Counted from the stretch's first letter, positions 1 through 7,282 are shown. The stretch: DNA of 12,764 nucleotides from Planctomyces sp. (GCA_005809115.1 SYLK01000484.1:1-12764), one strand, 5' to 3'. Numbers and translations: made by a program. The notes: generated by a model from the letters alone, not told the origin.

Positions 1-588
1 CTGGGCGATTGCCCGATCCGTGTACCCGGGCGCCCGCTTGACGTCGTGAGGCAGCTCGGTCATCAGGGCCTGCTGCTGCGGGTCATCAAAACAAACCTTC
101 TCGGACAGGACCAGCGCACCGCCCGGCAGCATCCCGTTCCCGATACGCTGCAGCACAGCAGATCGTTCTGTCGGCGAAATAAACTGCAGTGTCAGGTTGA
201 GCACGACAAATGACGCCCGGTCGATCCGGACATCGCGCAGGTCGGCCTCCTGAACCAGCACGCGACATCCCGGGGACGAATCCGCAGCCAGCAGCTTCCG
301 CAGCTGACTGATCATCGCCGGTGCGTTGTCGATGGCATGAATCACACAGTCCTGCGGCGCCCGCTGCCGAATCAGCCTCGCACAGGCTCCCAGAGAACAC
401 CCCAGGTCGTACACGTTTGAGCCGGGACGAACGAATCGCTCGGTGAGCTGTTCAATCAGCGACAGAATGGATGCATACCCCGGAACCGAACGCGCAACCA
501 TGTCCTGAAATACTTCGACCACTCGCGCGTCAAACTCGAAGTCACCGACCTGGTGCAGTGGCAGCGAGTAGATCTGATCTCGTTTCAT
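1..588 (-). CDS. cmoA: Carboxy-S-adenosyl-L-methionine synthase CmoA, 3' end cut by the window edge
   Basis: CmoA converts SAM and prephenate to carboxy-SAM, which CmoB uses to make 5-carboxymethoxyuridine at wobble position 34 of tRNAs; it is cytoplasmic. The 196 visible codons match E. coli CmoA (recalled from memory) nearly end to end: RSVPGY (residues 33-38, holding the counterpart of E. coli Tyr39), the SAM-binding VYDLGCSLGA (59-68), AIDNAP (85-90), VVLNLTLQF (128-136) and PGGALVLSEK (155-164). The sequence stops just before the position of E. coli Arg199, which binds the carboxylate of carboxy-SAM, so about 50 C-terminal residues lie outside. The ATG at 588 aligns with the E. coli start. 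An in-frame GTG at 645 would add 19 residues (SQTTDLHIPIEDPSLKSR follows the start), and neither start has a clear Shine-Dalgarno. It is divergent from the DUF1501 gene. Assignment is firm; the start is uncertain. Confidence 0.93.
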   Translation of the reverse strand, partial: MKRDQIYSLPLHQVGDFEFDARVVEVFQDMVARSVPGYASILSLIEQLTERFVRPGSNVYDLGCSLGACARLIRQRAPQDCVIHAIDNAPAMISQLRKLLAADSSPGCRVLVQEADLRDVRIDRASFVVLNLTLQFISPTERSAVLQRIGNGMLPGGALVLSEKVCFDDPQQQALMTELPHDVKRAPGYTDRAIAQ

Positions 589-722
589 GCGCGATTTCAG
601 ACTGGGGTCTTCGATGGGAATGTGCAGGTCGGTCGTCTGGCTCACGCCACGTCCGCAGATTAACTTTCCCGACAGGCCATGTCGATGGGACGCCCGTCAC
701 CGCCAGTTGACCTGGAAATCAG

Positions 723-752
723 TTGCCAGCACCATGGGCTGATCTGTACACT
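723..752 (+). promoter_or_regulatory. Possible sigma70-type promoter for the DUF1501 cluster
   Basis: TTGCCA (723-728) and TACACT (747-752) are separated by 18 bases and match the -35 and -10 consensus at 5 of 6 and 4 of 6 positions. They lie in the divergent gap between cmoA and the DUF1501 gene and would give a leader of about 85 bases. Promoter consensus in planctomycetes is poorly known and a match of this quality can arise by chance. Nothing else stands out in the 589-845 gap. Confidence 0.25.
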
Positions 753-835
753 GTCGTTTCCGCAGTCTTCGGTCAACTCAGGGCCGTTTCTGCCCCGTGC
801 GTGTTCTTCCCTGCTTTCGCTTCGCGCAAAATACT

Positions 836-839
836 GGAG
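836..839 (+). promoter_or_regulatory. Ribosome binding site that sets the DUF1501 start
   Basis: GGAG sits 6 bases before the ATG at 846. The reading frame is open upstream to an earlier ATG-type start at 723, but that start has no comparable site and would bury the twin-arginine leader 40 residues inside the protein. The site therefore favours 846. Confidence 0.7.
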
Positions 840-845
840 TTCCCC

Positions 846-2318
846 ATGTTTGTGATTCCGGGTCGTTTCGGCAGGGACAACTGCGATGGCTTTTCCCGGC
901 GTGAACTCCTGCGTGTCGGCAGCTCCGCCATCACGGGACTGAGCCTGGCGTCGCTGCTGCAGCACTCAGCCCGCGGTGCCGACGTCTCGGACGAGGAAGC
1001 CCGGTACGGCGGAAAAGGGTTTGGCGGTGCCAAAAGTGTGATCATGGTATATCTCCAGGGCGGTCCCAGCCATCTGGATTTGTGGGATCCGAAGCCCGGC
1101 GTGCCGGACAATGTCCGCAGCGTGTTTTCCAGCATCGACACCCGACTCCCGGGAGTCCAGTTTACCGAGCTGCTGCCGAAACTGGCCGGACAGATCCACC
1201 GCGCCACTCTGATCCGATCGCTCAGCTATACGCCGATCGGACTGTTCAATCATACGGCGGCGATCTATCAGATGCTCACGGGTTACACCGCCGACAACGT
1301 CAGTCCATCCGGTCAGCTCGAACCGCCCAGCCCGAAAGACTTTCCAAATTTCGGATGCAACATTGTCCGCCTGAAACCGCCCGTTGTGCCGATGCTGCCG
1401 TTCGTCATGATGCCCCGTCCGCTGCAGGAGAGCAACGTCATCGGGAAAGCCGGTACGGCCGGATTTCTCGGACGCGCTCACGACCCGTATTATCTGTACC
1501 CGCCCGGCGACGATATGGATCTCGCCAAAATGGATCGCGTCCGCGTGGACGATCTGACTCTGCGACAGGAAGTGCCACTCCAGCGACTTGGTCGACGCGC
1601 GTCCCTCCGCGATACAGTCAATGCCGGAATGAAGGATCTCGACCGAGCCGTCCAGCAATATGCCCTGGATGAGTACTACGAAAAAGCGCTCAGCCTTGTG
1701 CTGTCCGGACGAGCCCGCGAAGCGTTCAATCTGAATGCGGAATCCGCAGAACTGCGGGCGAAATACGGCAACAATACCTTTGGTCAGAGCTGCCTGCTCG
1801 CACGCCGGCTGGTCGAAGCCGGTACCCGCGTCGTGGAAGTCAACTGGCCCAAAATTGCCAACTCCGACAATCATTCCTGGGATGTTCACGTGGGTCTCAG
1901 TCAGAGAATGAAGGACCAGTCCGCTCCCATGCTTGACGCTGGTCTGTCCACGCTGCTGGAAGACCTTGACGAGCGCGGGTTGCTGCAGGACACGCTCGTC
2001 ATCGCCGTCGGGGAGTTTGGCCGAAGTCCCAAACGCGGCGTCAGTACATCCGGCAACGTCAATACCGACGATGGCCGCGATCACTGGCCGTACTGCTATA
2101 CCGGCCTCATCGCCGGTGCGGGAATTCGGCGTGGTTATGTGCATGGCCGATCTGACGAAACCGCGTCGGCTCCTGCCGACAGCCCTGTCCATCCCGGCGA
2201 ACTTCTGGCGACGATCTACCACGCTGTGGGCATCTTCCCCCGCCGCATGGTCCTGAATCACCTGAACCAGCCGCGGGAAATGGTCAAGGCGGACGCTGCC
2301 CTGTCACTGTTTGCCTGA
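846..2318 (+). CDS. DUF1501 family exported protein with Tat leader
   Basis: This 490-residue protein belongs to the DUF1501 family, which is heavily expanded in planctomycetes and has an alkaline-phosphatase/sulfatase-like fold; its biochemical role is not established. A twin-arginine leader is visible (SRRELLR at residues 17-23, then a hydrophobic stretch to about 39), so it probably folds in the cytoplasm and is exported by Tat. Family signatures are the N-terminal GGPSHLDLWDPKP (72-84), DNHSWDVH in the middle, EFGRSPK near 389 and GRDHWP near 409, which carry the Asp and His residues expected to bind metal. The C-terminal HPGELLATIYHAVGI is also typical. Length fits the family. It heads a plus-strand cluster, with the next gene starting 67 bases downstream. 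In planctomycetes DUF1501 genes usually follow a DUF1549/DUF1553 cytochrome-type gene; here that partner is absent and the neighbours are beta-propeller proteins. Confidence 0.93.
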   Translation: MFVIPGRFGRDNCDGFSRRELLRVGSSAITGLSLASLLQHSARGADVSDEEARYGGKGFGGAKSVIMVYLQGGPSHLDLWDPKPGVPDNVRSVFSSIDTRLPGVQFTELLPKLAGQIHRATLIRSLSYTPIGLFNHTAAIYQMLTGYTADNVSPSGQLEPPSPKDFPNFGCNIVRLKPPVVPMLPFVMMPRPLQESNVIGKAGTAGFLGRAHDPYYLYPPGDDMDLAKMDRVRVDDLTLRQEVPLQRLGRRASLRDTVNAGMKDLDRAVQQYALDEYYEKALSLVLSGRAREAFNLNAESAELRAKYGNNTFGQSCLLARRLVEAGTRVVEVNWPKIANSDNHSWDVHVGLSQRMKDQSAPMLDAGLSTLLEDLDERGLLQDTLVIAVGEFGRSPKRGVSTSGNVNTDDGRDHWPYCYTGLIAGAGIRRGYVHGRSDETASAPADSPVHPGELLATIYHAVGIFPRRMVLNHLNQPREMVKADAALSLFA

Positions 2319-2374
2319 TACGACGACGCTCGCGAACACACGCAGAACGCCAGCCGCAAAGTGGCCGTTTCAGC

Positions 2375-2380
2375 AGAGGT
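2375..2380 (+). promoter_or_regulatory. Ribosome binding site that sets the sialidase-like gene start
   Basis: AGAGGT ends 5 bases before the ATG at 2386. An earlier in-frame ATG at 2311 overlaps the end of the DUF1501 gene, lacks such a site, and would place the twin-arginine motif some 30 residues inside the protein, so 2386 is preferred. Confidence 0.65.
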
Positions 2381-2385
2381 GTCTG

Positions 2386-3627
2386 ATGACATGCGATCGC
2401 CGTGACCTGCTGAAGGCCGCTGCCGCGTGTGCGGTAACCGGTTTTGCGGTGACCGGTTTTGCCGATGGACCGGACTTTACCACCGATCTCCGCGTGATCC
2501 GCAGCGGCTGGGATGGTGTGAAGTGCTATGTCCACTCCCGGGCCGGAGCAATCCCTCCCGGAGTTGCCGCGAATCCTGGTCAGTCCCCCATCGTCGTGTT
2601 GACCACGCAGAAACACGCCGTACACGGCAACGATATCTTCGATGGCCTGGAAGATCTGCGGAGTGACGATCTGGGACAGACCTGGTCCGGGCCGACACCA
2701 CAGCAGGGTCTGAGTCGCCGCGGGAATCCCGATGGGACCGTGGCTGCGCCATGCGACTTCACGCCCCGATGGCACGCACAGTCCGGCGTCCTGCTGGGAA
2801 CCGGGAAAACGTTCTGGTACCGGAACAACGATCAATACCCGGGATCACCGTCTCAGACCGTGTATGCGACCTATGATCCGTCCCGCCGACTGTGGTCCGA
2901 CTGGCAGGCCGTGATCTATCCGGACGACCCGAAGTTCCATCATGCGTGTGCCGGCTGCACTCAGCGAATTGATCTGCCCGGTGGAGACATCCTGCTGCCC
3001 ATCTATTTTCAACCGACGCCAGGCAGCTGGGATCTGCGGGCTGCGGTAGTGTACGCCACGTTCGACGGTCAGACGCTCCGCTATGTACGCCATGGCACGG
3101 AATTCGAGCTGCCCGACAAGCCACCGCAGCATGATGGACTGAGTGAGCCGTCACTCACAAAGTTCGGCGAGCGTTTTTTTCTGACAATCCGCTCGATTGT
3201 GCGGGGCTATGTGACGACCAGCGCCGACGGCCAGAACTTTGAGCCGCTCCGCCCGTGGTGTTTTGATGACGGCACAGAACTGGGAAACTACCAGACACAG
3301 CAGCACTGGGTGACACACAGCAGCGGCCTGTACCTGGTGTATACGCGGCGGGGCGCGAACAATGACCACATCTTCCGTCACCGTGCGCCGCTGTTCATCG
3401 CGCGCATTGACCCGGAGAAACTCGTGGTGATCCGCGAATCGGAGCGGATTCTCGTCCCGCAGGCCGGTACGCGGCTGGGGAACTTCGGCGTCGTCGAGAT
3501 CAGCCCCGACGAAATCTGGGTCATCACGACCGAATGGATGCAGCACCCGCCGCCGGGCGGCTTCGAAAAATACGGCAGCAACAACCGGATCTTCTGTGCC
3601 CGAATCCGCTGGACACAGTCATCCTGA
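2386..3627 (+). CDS. Exported sialidase-like (BNR/Asp-box) beta-propeller protein
   Basis: The 413-residue product starts with a short Tat-type leader (DRRDLLKAAAACAV, residues 4-17) and then shows features of a six-bladed sialidase-like propeller. A clean Asp box, SDDLGQTW (S-x-D-x-G-x-T-W), lies at residues 93-100, and a degenerate one, TSADGQNF, occurs later. Blade-like repeats of the type 'YATYDPSRRLWSDW' and 'DLPGGDILLPIYFQ' fit the fold. Distant members of this fold in planctomycetes are often annotated as exo-alpha-sialidase, but I see no basis for naming a sugar substrate. It is exported, so a role in glycan binding or hydrolysis at the envelope is inference. It lies between DUF1501 and the NHL gene, very likely on one transcript. 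The leader contains a small tandem duplication described separately. Confidence 0.8.
   Translation: MTCDRRDLLKAAAACAVTGFAVTGFADGPDFTTDLRVIRSGWDGVKCYVHSRAGAIPPGVAANPGQSPIVVLTTQKHAVHGNDIFDGLEDLRSDDLGQTWSGPTPQQGLSRRGNPDGTVAAPCDFTPRWHAQSGVLLGTGKTFWYRNNDQYPGSPSQTVYATYDPSRRLWSDWQAVIYPDDPKFHHACAGCTQRIDLPGGDILLPIYFQPTPGSWDLRAAVVYATFDGQTLRYVRHGTEFELPDKPPQHDGLSEPSLTKFGERFFLTIRSIVRGYVTTSADGQNFEPLRPWCFDDGTELGNYQTQQHWVTHSSGLYLVYTRRGANNDHIFRHRAPLFIARIDPEKLVVIRESERILVPQAGTRLGNFGVVEISPDEIWVITTEWMQHPPPGGFEKYGSNNRIFCARIRWTQSS
2431..2460 (+). repeat. 15-base tandem duplication inside a Tat signal sequence
   Basis: GCGGTAACCGGTTTT (2431-2445) is followed directly by GCGGTGACCGGTTTT (2446-2460), 14 of 15 bases identical. 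It encodes AVTGF twice within the hydrophobic part of the leader of the sialidase-like protein. The single silent difference suggests an old slip-strand duplication. Confidence 0.85.
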
Positions 3628-3649
3628 CGCAGACTTCGCGGACAAACCC

Positions 3650-4828
3650 ATGCCTCACAGATTTCCTCTGGCAGACCATCAAAGTTCCTCCGTCGGCATG
3701 CTGCTGCTCAGTCTGATGGCGATGCTGCTGCTCAGCCCGGCCGGATCCGTTTCCGGTGCCGACGGCCCGCCGGACCAGCAGCACTATCGAATCGAAACCA
3801 TCGCGGGAAATGGCCGGCGGGGCGATACGCCTGCAGTCGCGGCCGACGCGACCGCAGTGCCCGTCGATCTCCCGTTCGGTGTGGAATACGGACCGGACGG
3901 CGGGCTCTATATCACCGCGATCGGCAGCCATCGCGTGCTGCGTCTTGACCCGGAAACCGGCCACCTGACATCGGTGGCGGGGACTGGCCGCAAGGGGTAC
4001 ACGGGGGACGGTGGTCCGGCAACCGCGGCTTCCTTCAACGAGCCCTACGAGGTGCGTTTTGACTCCCGCGGAAACATGCTCATCCTGGACATGCAGAATC
4101 ATGTGCTCCGCCGGGTTGACCGCACGTCCGGCATCATCGTGACGATCGCCGGTGACGGTGTGGCGGGTGACGAGGGCGACGGCGGTCCGGCCGTCGCCGC
4201 GCGCCTCCGCTATCCTCACTGCCTGACGCTCGACACACACGACACTATCTTCGTGGGCGACATTCTGAACCACCGGGTGCGCCGCATTGACGCGAATTCC
4301 GGACGCATCGATACAGTGGTCGGAAACGGCCTGCCCGGAGTTCCCGGCGAAGGGACGCTCGCCCGCGAGCAGCCGCTGGAAACCCCCCAGGGGCTGGCGA
4401 TTCATGACGGTGGTCTGTGGCTCGCGTCCTATCGGCGACATCGGGTCTGGCGGATGGATCTGGAAACGGGAGTGATCCGCTGCTTCGCCGGAACCGGGCA
4501 GCAGGGTTACAGCGGTGACGGCGGCGATCCGCTGCAGGCAACCTTTGACGGGCCCCGCGGGATGACGATCTCACGCGAGGGCCTGCTGTATCTCGTCGAA
4601 GGGGAAAACAATGTGCTGCGGGAACTGAATCTGCGGCAGAACACCATCAGAACCGTGGCCGGGGTCGGGCCGACACAGCACGTCTACGCCGGCGACGGCG
4701 TTCCTGCCACCGAGGCGCCACTCTGGCAGCCACATGGTGTCTGCGTCAGCCGTGACGGCTCGCTCATCCTGAGTGACACCATCAATCACCGCGTCAGAAA
4801 GCTGGTTCCCGCGAGCCGTGGCGACTGA
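3650..4828 (+). CDS. Secreted NHL-repeat beta-propeller protein
   Basis: The 392-residue product has a signal peptide (hydrophobic residues about 17-30, small residues at 31-37) and then five to six NHL modules filling the rest. Each module couples a glycine-rich strand such as AGTGRKGYTGDGGPATAA with a segment of the form 'P.GV..D..G.LYI.D..NHRVRR.D..TG'; examples are LRYPHCLTLDTHDTIFVGD and DILNHRVRRIDANSG. NHL propellers usually bind proteins, nucleic acid or ligands and some have lyase activity, but no catalytic signature is evident here. The start at 3650 gives a sensible n-region; the site before it is weak, and an ATG at 3698 would leave almost no n-region. It is 21 bases after the sialidase-like gene and ends against a convergent gene with a hairpin at the junction. 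Confidence 0.87.
   Translation: MPHRFPLADHQSSSVGMLLLSLMAMLLLSPAGSVSGADGPPDQQHYRIETIAGNGRRGDTPAVAADATAVPVDLPFGVEYGPDGGLYITAIGSHRVLRLDPETGHLTSVAGTGRKGYTGDGGPATAASFNEPYEVRFDSRGNMLILDMQNHVLRRVDRTSGIIVTIAGDGVAGDEGDGGPAVAARLRYPHCLTLDTHDTIFVGDILNHRVRRIDANSGRIDTVVGNGLPGVPGEGTLAREQPLETPQGLAIHDGGLWLASYRRHRVWRMDLETGVIRCFAGTGQQGYSGDGGDPLQATFDGPRGMTISREGLLYLVEGENNVLRELNLRQNTIRTVAGVGPTQHVYAGDGVPATEAPLWQPHGVCVSRDGSLILSDTINHRVRKLVPASRGD
3698..3735 (+). repeat. 14-base direct repeat in the NHL gene signal peptide
   Basis: ATGCTGCTGCTCAG occurs at 3698-3711 and again at 3722-3735, 10 bases apart. It codes MLLLS twice in the hydrophobic core. Low-complexity leucine codons make such repeats likely in signal peptides. 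Confidence 0.8.
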
Positions 4829-4839
4829 GTGGTCAGTCG
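4822..4839. terminator. Perfect 7-bp hairpin between two convergent genes
   Basis: CGACTGA (4822-4828) pairs with TCAGTCG (4833-4839) around a GTGG loop, and a G-T pair could extend it by one. It begins in the last codons and stop of the NHL gene and ends two bases before the stop of the facing gene, so it could act in both directions. No run of T follows on either strand, so a classical intrinsic terminator is not proven. Confidence 0.4.
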
Positions 4840-4841
4840 TA

Positions 4842-5807
4842 CTATTCGTCGTCCAGCACGTGCACCATGGTGATGGATTTCACGATGTCGTGGGCATCGT
4901 ACTTCCACACCACACGTTTCGCCGAGTCATGCGTGATTTCAAACGCGTGTGCTCCGCGACCTTCCTGACCTCGCAGAAAGTTGGCAATCACAAAATTCCC
5001 GTTCTTCAGCACCTGCAGACTCGTGATCCAGTTCAGATTCAGATCAGGCGCGTCGGCTGCGGTGAGTTCCCACACGGTCTTCTTTTCCGGTGTGACTTCG
5101 ATCACGCGTTTCTGTGTTCCGCAGCCGATCAGCGTGTTGCCGTTGTCCAGTCGCAGTGCTTCGAATACGTCACTGACGCCCGGATATTCCCAGACAATCG
5201 CTCCGCTGCGATCATATTCCCGCACGACACCTTCAGCTTCGTGGCACGCCAGCAGGTGACCATTGCTGATCTGCCGCAGACAACGCAGCTGACGATGTGC
5301 CTGCTGTTCGCTGGTCTGCAGCGGAATCGTGAACACAATCTCGCCCCGGGCGTTGATTTCCACTGCCCGACACGGGCCCTGTTCGGCCAGCAGAATATTC
5401 CCGCCGGGCAATCGATCACAGGTCAGCACCTGCTCACATTTCGCCTGATATGCGAACGTTGTGTTGTGATTCCGATCGACTTCCTGAACTCCCGTGGGCG
5501 CACCACCGCTGGCGAAAACCACCCGGCCCTCTTCCGCCATGCGAAAGCAGACCGCGATGTTCGGAAACGGGTGCTCCCATTCCAGCCGGCCGTCTGCAGA
5601 GAACTCCGCCAGTCGATGTGCCGTGCTGCTGTATTCGCAAACCATGATGCGATGCCGGACTGGTGTACCCGGTCGCCCCGCAGCGTCTTCCGCGTGACTC
5701 ACAGCCGTCACGCACAGTGCCAGCAGCAGCCACACGCCGCTGGCCAGGCCGAGGAATCTGCTGCAGACCAGACCACGCCGGACTTCATCAGTATGCTGGT
5801 ATCGCAT
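4842..5807 (-). CDS. Secreted PQQ-like beta-propeller repeat protein
   Basis: The 321-residue product has an N-terminal signal peptide (hydrophobic residues about 20-36, probable cleavage after SHA at 37-39). The mature part is built from propeller repeats of the form 'GN.L...G....V.E.....G..VWEY': examples are GGNILLAEQGPCRAVEIN, GHLLACHEAEGVVREYDRSG and GNTLIGCGTQKRVIEVTP, each followed by a VWE or VWK strand. This resembles the PQQ-like/arylsulfotransferase-type propellers common in planctomycetes, but no catalytic residues can be assigned, so the function is unknown. The ATG at 5807 is preceded in frame by a TTG at 5810; neither has a Shine-Dalgarno, because a C/T-rich tract occupies the leader. 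It runs convergent to the NHL gene. Confidence 0.82.
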   Translation of the reverse strand: MRYQHTDEVRRGLVCSRFLGLASGVWLLLALCVTAVSHAEDAAGRPGTPVRHRIMVCEYSSTAHRLAEFSADGRLEWEHPFPNIAVCFRMAEEGRVVFASGGAPTGVQEVDRNHNTTFAYQAKCEQVLTCDRLPGGNILLAEQGPCRAVEINARGEIVFTIPLQTSEQQAHRQLRCLRQISNGHLLACHEAEGVVREYDRSGAIVWEYPGVSDVFEALRLDNGNTLIGCGTQKRVIEVTPEKKTVWELTAADAPDLNLNWITSLQVLKNGNFVIANFLRGQEGRGAHAFEITHDSAKRVVWKYDAHDIVKSITMVHVLDDE

Positions 5808-5820
5808 CAACCGCGCTTTC

Positions 5821-5835
5821 GGAAAGGAGGAAAGG
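5821..5835 (+). repeat. Homopurine mirror repeat upstream of the PQQ-like gene
   Basis: GGAAAGGAGGAAAGG is a 15-base all-purine stretch made of GGAAAGG, A, GGAAAGG, so it is both a mirror and a direct repeat. On the coding strand of the minus gene starting at 5807 it is read as a pyrimidine tract 14-28 bases before the ATG, where a Shine-Dalgarno would not normally be found and none is present. Confidence 0.75.
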
Positions 5836-5846
5836 CTGACATAAGA

Positions 5847-5862
5847 GTGACACGGCTGTCAC
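5847..5862 (-). terminator. Possible terminator hairpin after the glycosyltransferase fusion gene
   Basis: GTGACA (5847-5852) and TGTCAC (5857-5862) form a perfect 6-bp stem with a CGGC loop, about 90 bases past the stop of the fusion gene. Read on the minus strand, the bases after it are T-rich (TCTCTTAT). This could end the four-gene minus-strand transcript before the PQQ-like gene, which would then need its own promoter. The stem is short, so support is modest. Confidence 0.35.
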
Positions 5863-5865
5863 GTT

Positions 5866-5989
5866 GCCAGACGCCACCGCGCAGTCGCACAGTGACTGCT
5901 GTACTGAAACCAGCGCGGTCACCAGAGCATACGGGAACCGCCAGCGCTGGTCAACGTCCGTACCACTTCGCCAGCCGGGCGGGGGAAAC
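5866..5989 (+). repeat. 124-base exact repeat, internal copy
   Basis: These 124 bases are identical to 12641-12764 in the same orientation. This copy covers the last 12 codons and stop of the glycosyltransferase fusion gene (5951-5989) and 85 bases of its downstream spacer. It contains a 6-bp stem (5881-5886 with 5894-5899) and the 10-base palindrome CCAGCGCTGG (5941-5950). The context here is natural, since a gene ends and a spacer follows, so this is the likely original copy. Confidence 0.95.
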
Positions 5990-7282
5990 GCCGGCGTACC
6001 AGGCCGCCACCAGGAACTGATTCAGCAGCGTGGTCCGGACTATACCCAGTCGCAGCCAGCGGCGCGCCGAGACTGTCACCGCTGAGTCCAGCAGAACGAT
6101 TCGGCCGTGACTGCTGAGTCGACGGCAGAACTCGTAGTCCTCCATCAGAGGCTGTTCTCGAAACCCGCCCATGGTGTAGAAGGTCTCAGCTCTCAGGAAG
6201 ACCGCCTGATCACCGTAGGGCAGCTGCAGCCAGCGGGACCGCAGCCTGGTCCCGAATTCCACCAGCCGCAGCAGCGGGTGCGAATGATCGATTCTCAGTT
6301 GAAAGGCACCTCCCGCGCCGGTCCCGGCAAGGCCGCTGCGGACCTGATCGCCAAAGTTGTTCGGCAGACGTGCATCTGCATGCAGAAACAGCAGGAACTC
6401 ACCCCGTGCGACCGCTGCCCCGGCATTCAGCTGCAGTCCCCGACCCCGGCCGCACCGCAGCACCGTCGCGCCACAGGATTCCGCTGCGGCACAGGTCCGG
6501 TCTGTGCTGCCCCCGTCGCACACAATCACCTCCGTCGCGCGCGACTCCTGCAGACTGCGCAGTGTTGCCGGCAGGCTGTGCTCCTCATTCAGGGTCGGGA
6601 TAATCACAGACACCAGATCGGCCTGCGTCCGGGGCAATTCCGCCGCGCAGGGGTGTCCCGACCGGCGACAGGGCAACAGATCCTGAGGAAAATCAACGTC
6701 TGACAGAATCTCCAGCTGTCGGACCGAGGCACTGATCCGTTGCGCGTTGCACAACGTCTGTTCCCGCACCGATGCGGTTCCCCAGTCCACGTCATGAAAC
6801 AGCTCCGGCAGATGCCGTCGCATGCCAATCAGGTAATAGCCGCCATCCCGGGCCGGTCCCAGCACGACATCGCAGGTTCGCAGTGCGATGAAGGCGTCCG
6901 TCAGATGACTTGCGGTCAGCGACGGGCAGTCAGTTCCGATCACCACGACTCGCCCTGCTCCGGCAGTGAAGGCCGCCGCTGCTGCAAGACTCATCCGGTC
7001 GCCCAGACAATCGCCTTCCTGCCTCAGATATGTCCGACGATCACCGAATAACTGCTGCATTCCTGCTGCGTCACCCCCGGCAAACCGGATCTCCACAGCG
7101 CAGGGAACGGCGTCTGTGAGCGCATCTGCCGTCCGGAGCGTCTGCCGGACCAGAGTCTTGTGGAGTGCCGCCGCTCCGTCGGGGCCAAGCGCCGGAATCA
7201 GCCGCGTCTTCGTCCGGCCGGCTTCAGGATATCTGGCCATCACGATCAGGCGATTCGGGACATCAGCGAGGTACTGCGACAA
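5951..7282 (-). CDS. Fused TIGR04282-TIGR04283 type glycosyltransferase
   Basis: The 443-residue protein joins two glycosyltransferase domains usually encoded separately. Residues about 10-205 match the DUF2064/TIGR04282 type: MARYPEAGRTKTRL, VIGTDCPSL (114-122) and GPARDGGYYLIGM (142-154). Residues about 224-443 match a GT2 enzyme of the TIGR04283 type: SVIIPTLNEE (225-234), CDGGSTDRT (255-263), FLHADARLP (299-307, with the metal-binding D) and MEDYEFC (380-386). Both families carry arsenosugar-biosynthesis names in public databases from their gene context; the true substrate is unproven. The start is a TTG at 7282 that overlaps the end of the upstream gene by 20 bases, with GGGAAG 8 bases before it. 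It is the last gene of the minus-strand unit. No transmembrane segment is obvious, so it is probably cytoplasmic or membrane-associated. Confidence 0.88.
   Translation of the reverse strand: MSQYLADVPNRLIVMARYPEAGRTKTRLIPALGPDGAAALHKTLVRQTLRTADALTDAVPCAVEIRFAGGDAAGMQQLFGDRRTYLRQEGDCLGDRMSLAAAAAFTAGAGRVVVIGTDCPSLTASHLTDAFIALRTCDVVLGPARDGGYYLIGMRRHLPELFHDVDWGTASVREQTLCNAQRISASVRQLEILSDVDFPQDLLPCRRSGHPCAAELPRTQADLVSVIIPTLNEEHSLPATLRSLQESRATEVIVCDGGSTDRTCAAAESCGATVLRCGRGRGLQLNAGAAVARGEFLLFLHADARLPNNFGDQVRSGLAGTGAGGAFQLRIDHSHPLLRLVEFGTRLRSRWLQLPYGDQAVFLRAETFYTMGGFREQPLMEDYEFCRRLSSHGRIVLLDSAVTVSARRWLRLGIVRTTLLNQFLVAAWYAGVSPARLAKWYGR

Noticed and set aside
966..2261. 431-codon open frame antisense to the DUF1501 gene
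   Set aside because: No recognisable domain or ribosome site; it mirrors the codon pattern of the clear DUF1501 gene, as expected in GC-rich DNA.
5866..5989. The 124-base repeat as a mobile element or attachment site
   Set aside because: It has no terminal inverted repeats, no coding capacity of its own and lies half inside a conserved gene end; only two copies are visible, one at the window edge.
4773..6020. 415-codon plus-strand open frame antisense to the PQQ-like gene
   Set aside because: The minus strand has a signal peptide and regular propeller repeats; the plus frame has neither and overlaps two real genes.
5847..6020. 57-codon plus-strand frame starting GTG at 5847, after a perfect Shine-Dalgarno-like GAAAGGAGG (5822-5830)
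   Set aside because: The spacing of 16 bases is too long, the peptide has no recognisable feature, and most of it is antisense to the end of the fusion gene; the purine tract is better explained as a mirror repeat.
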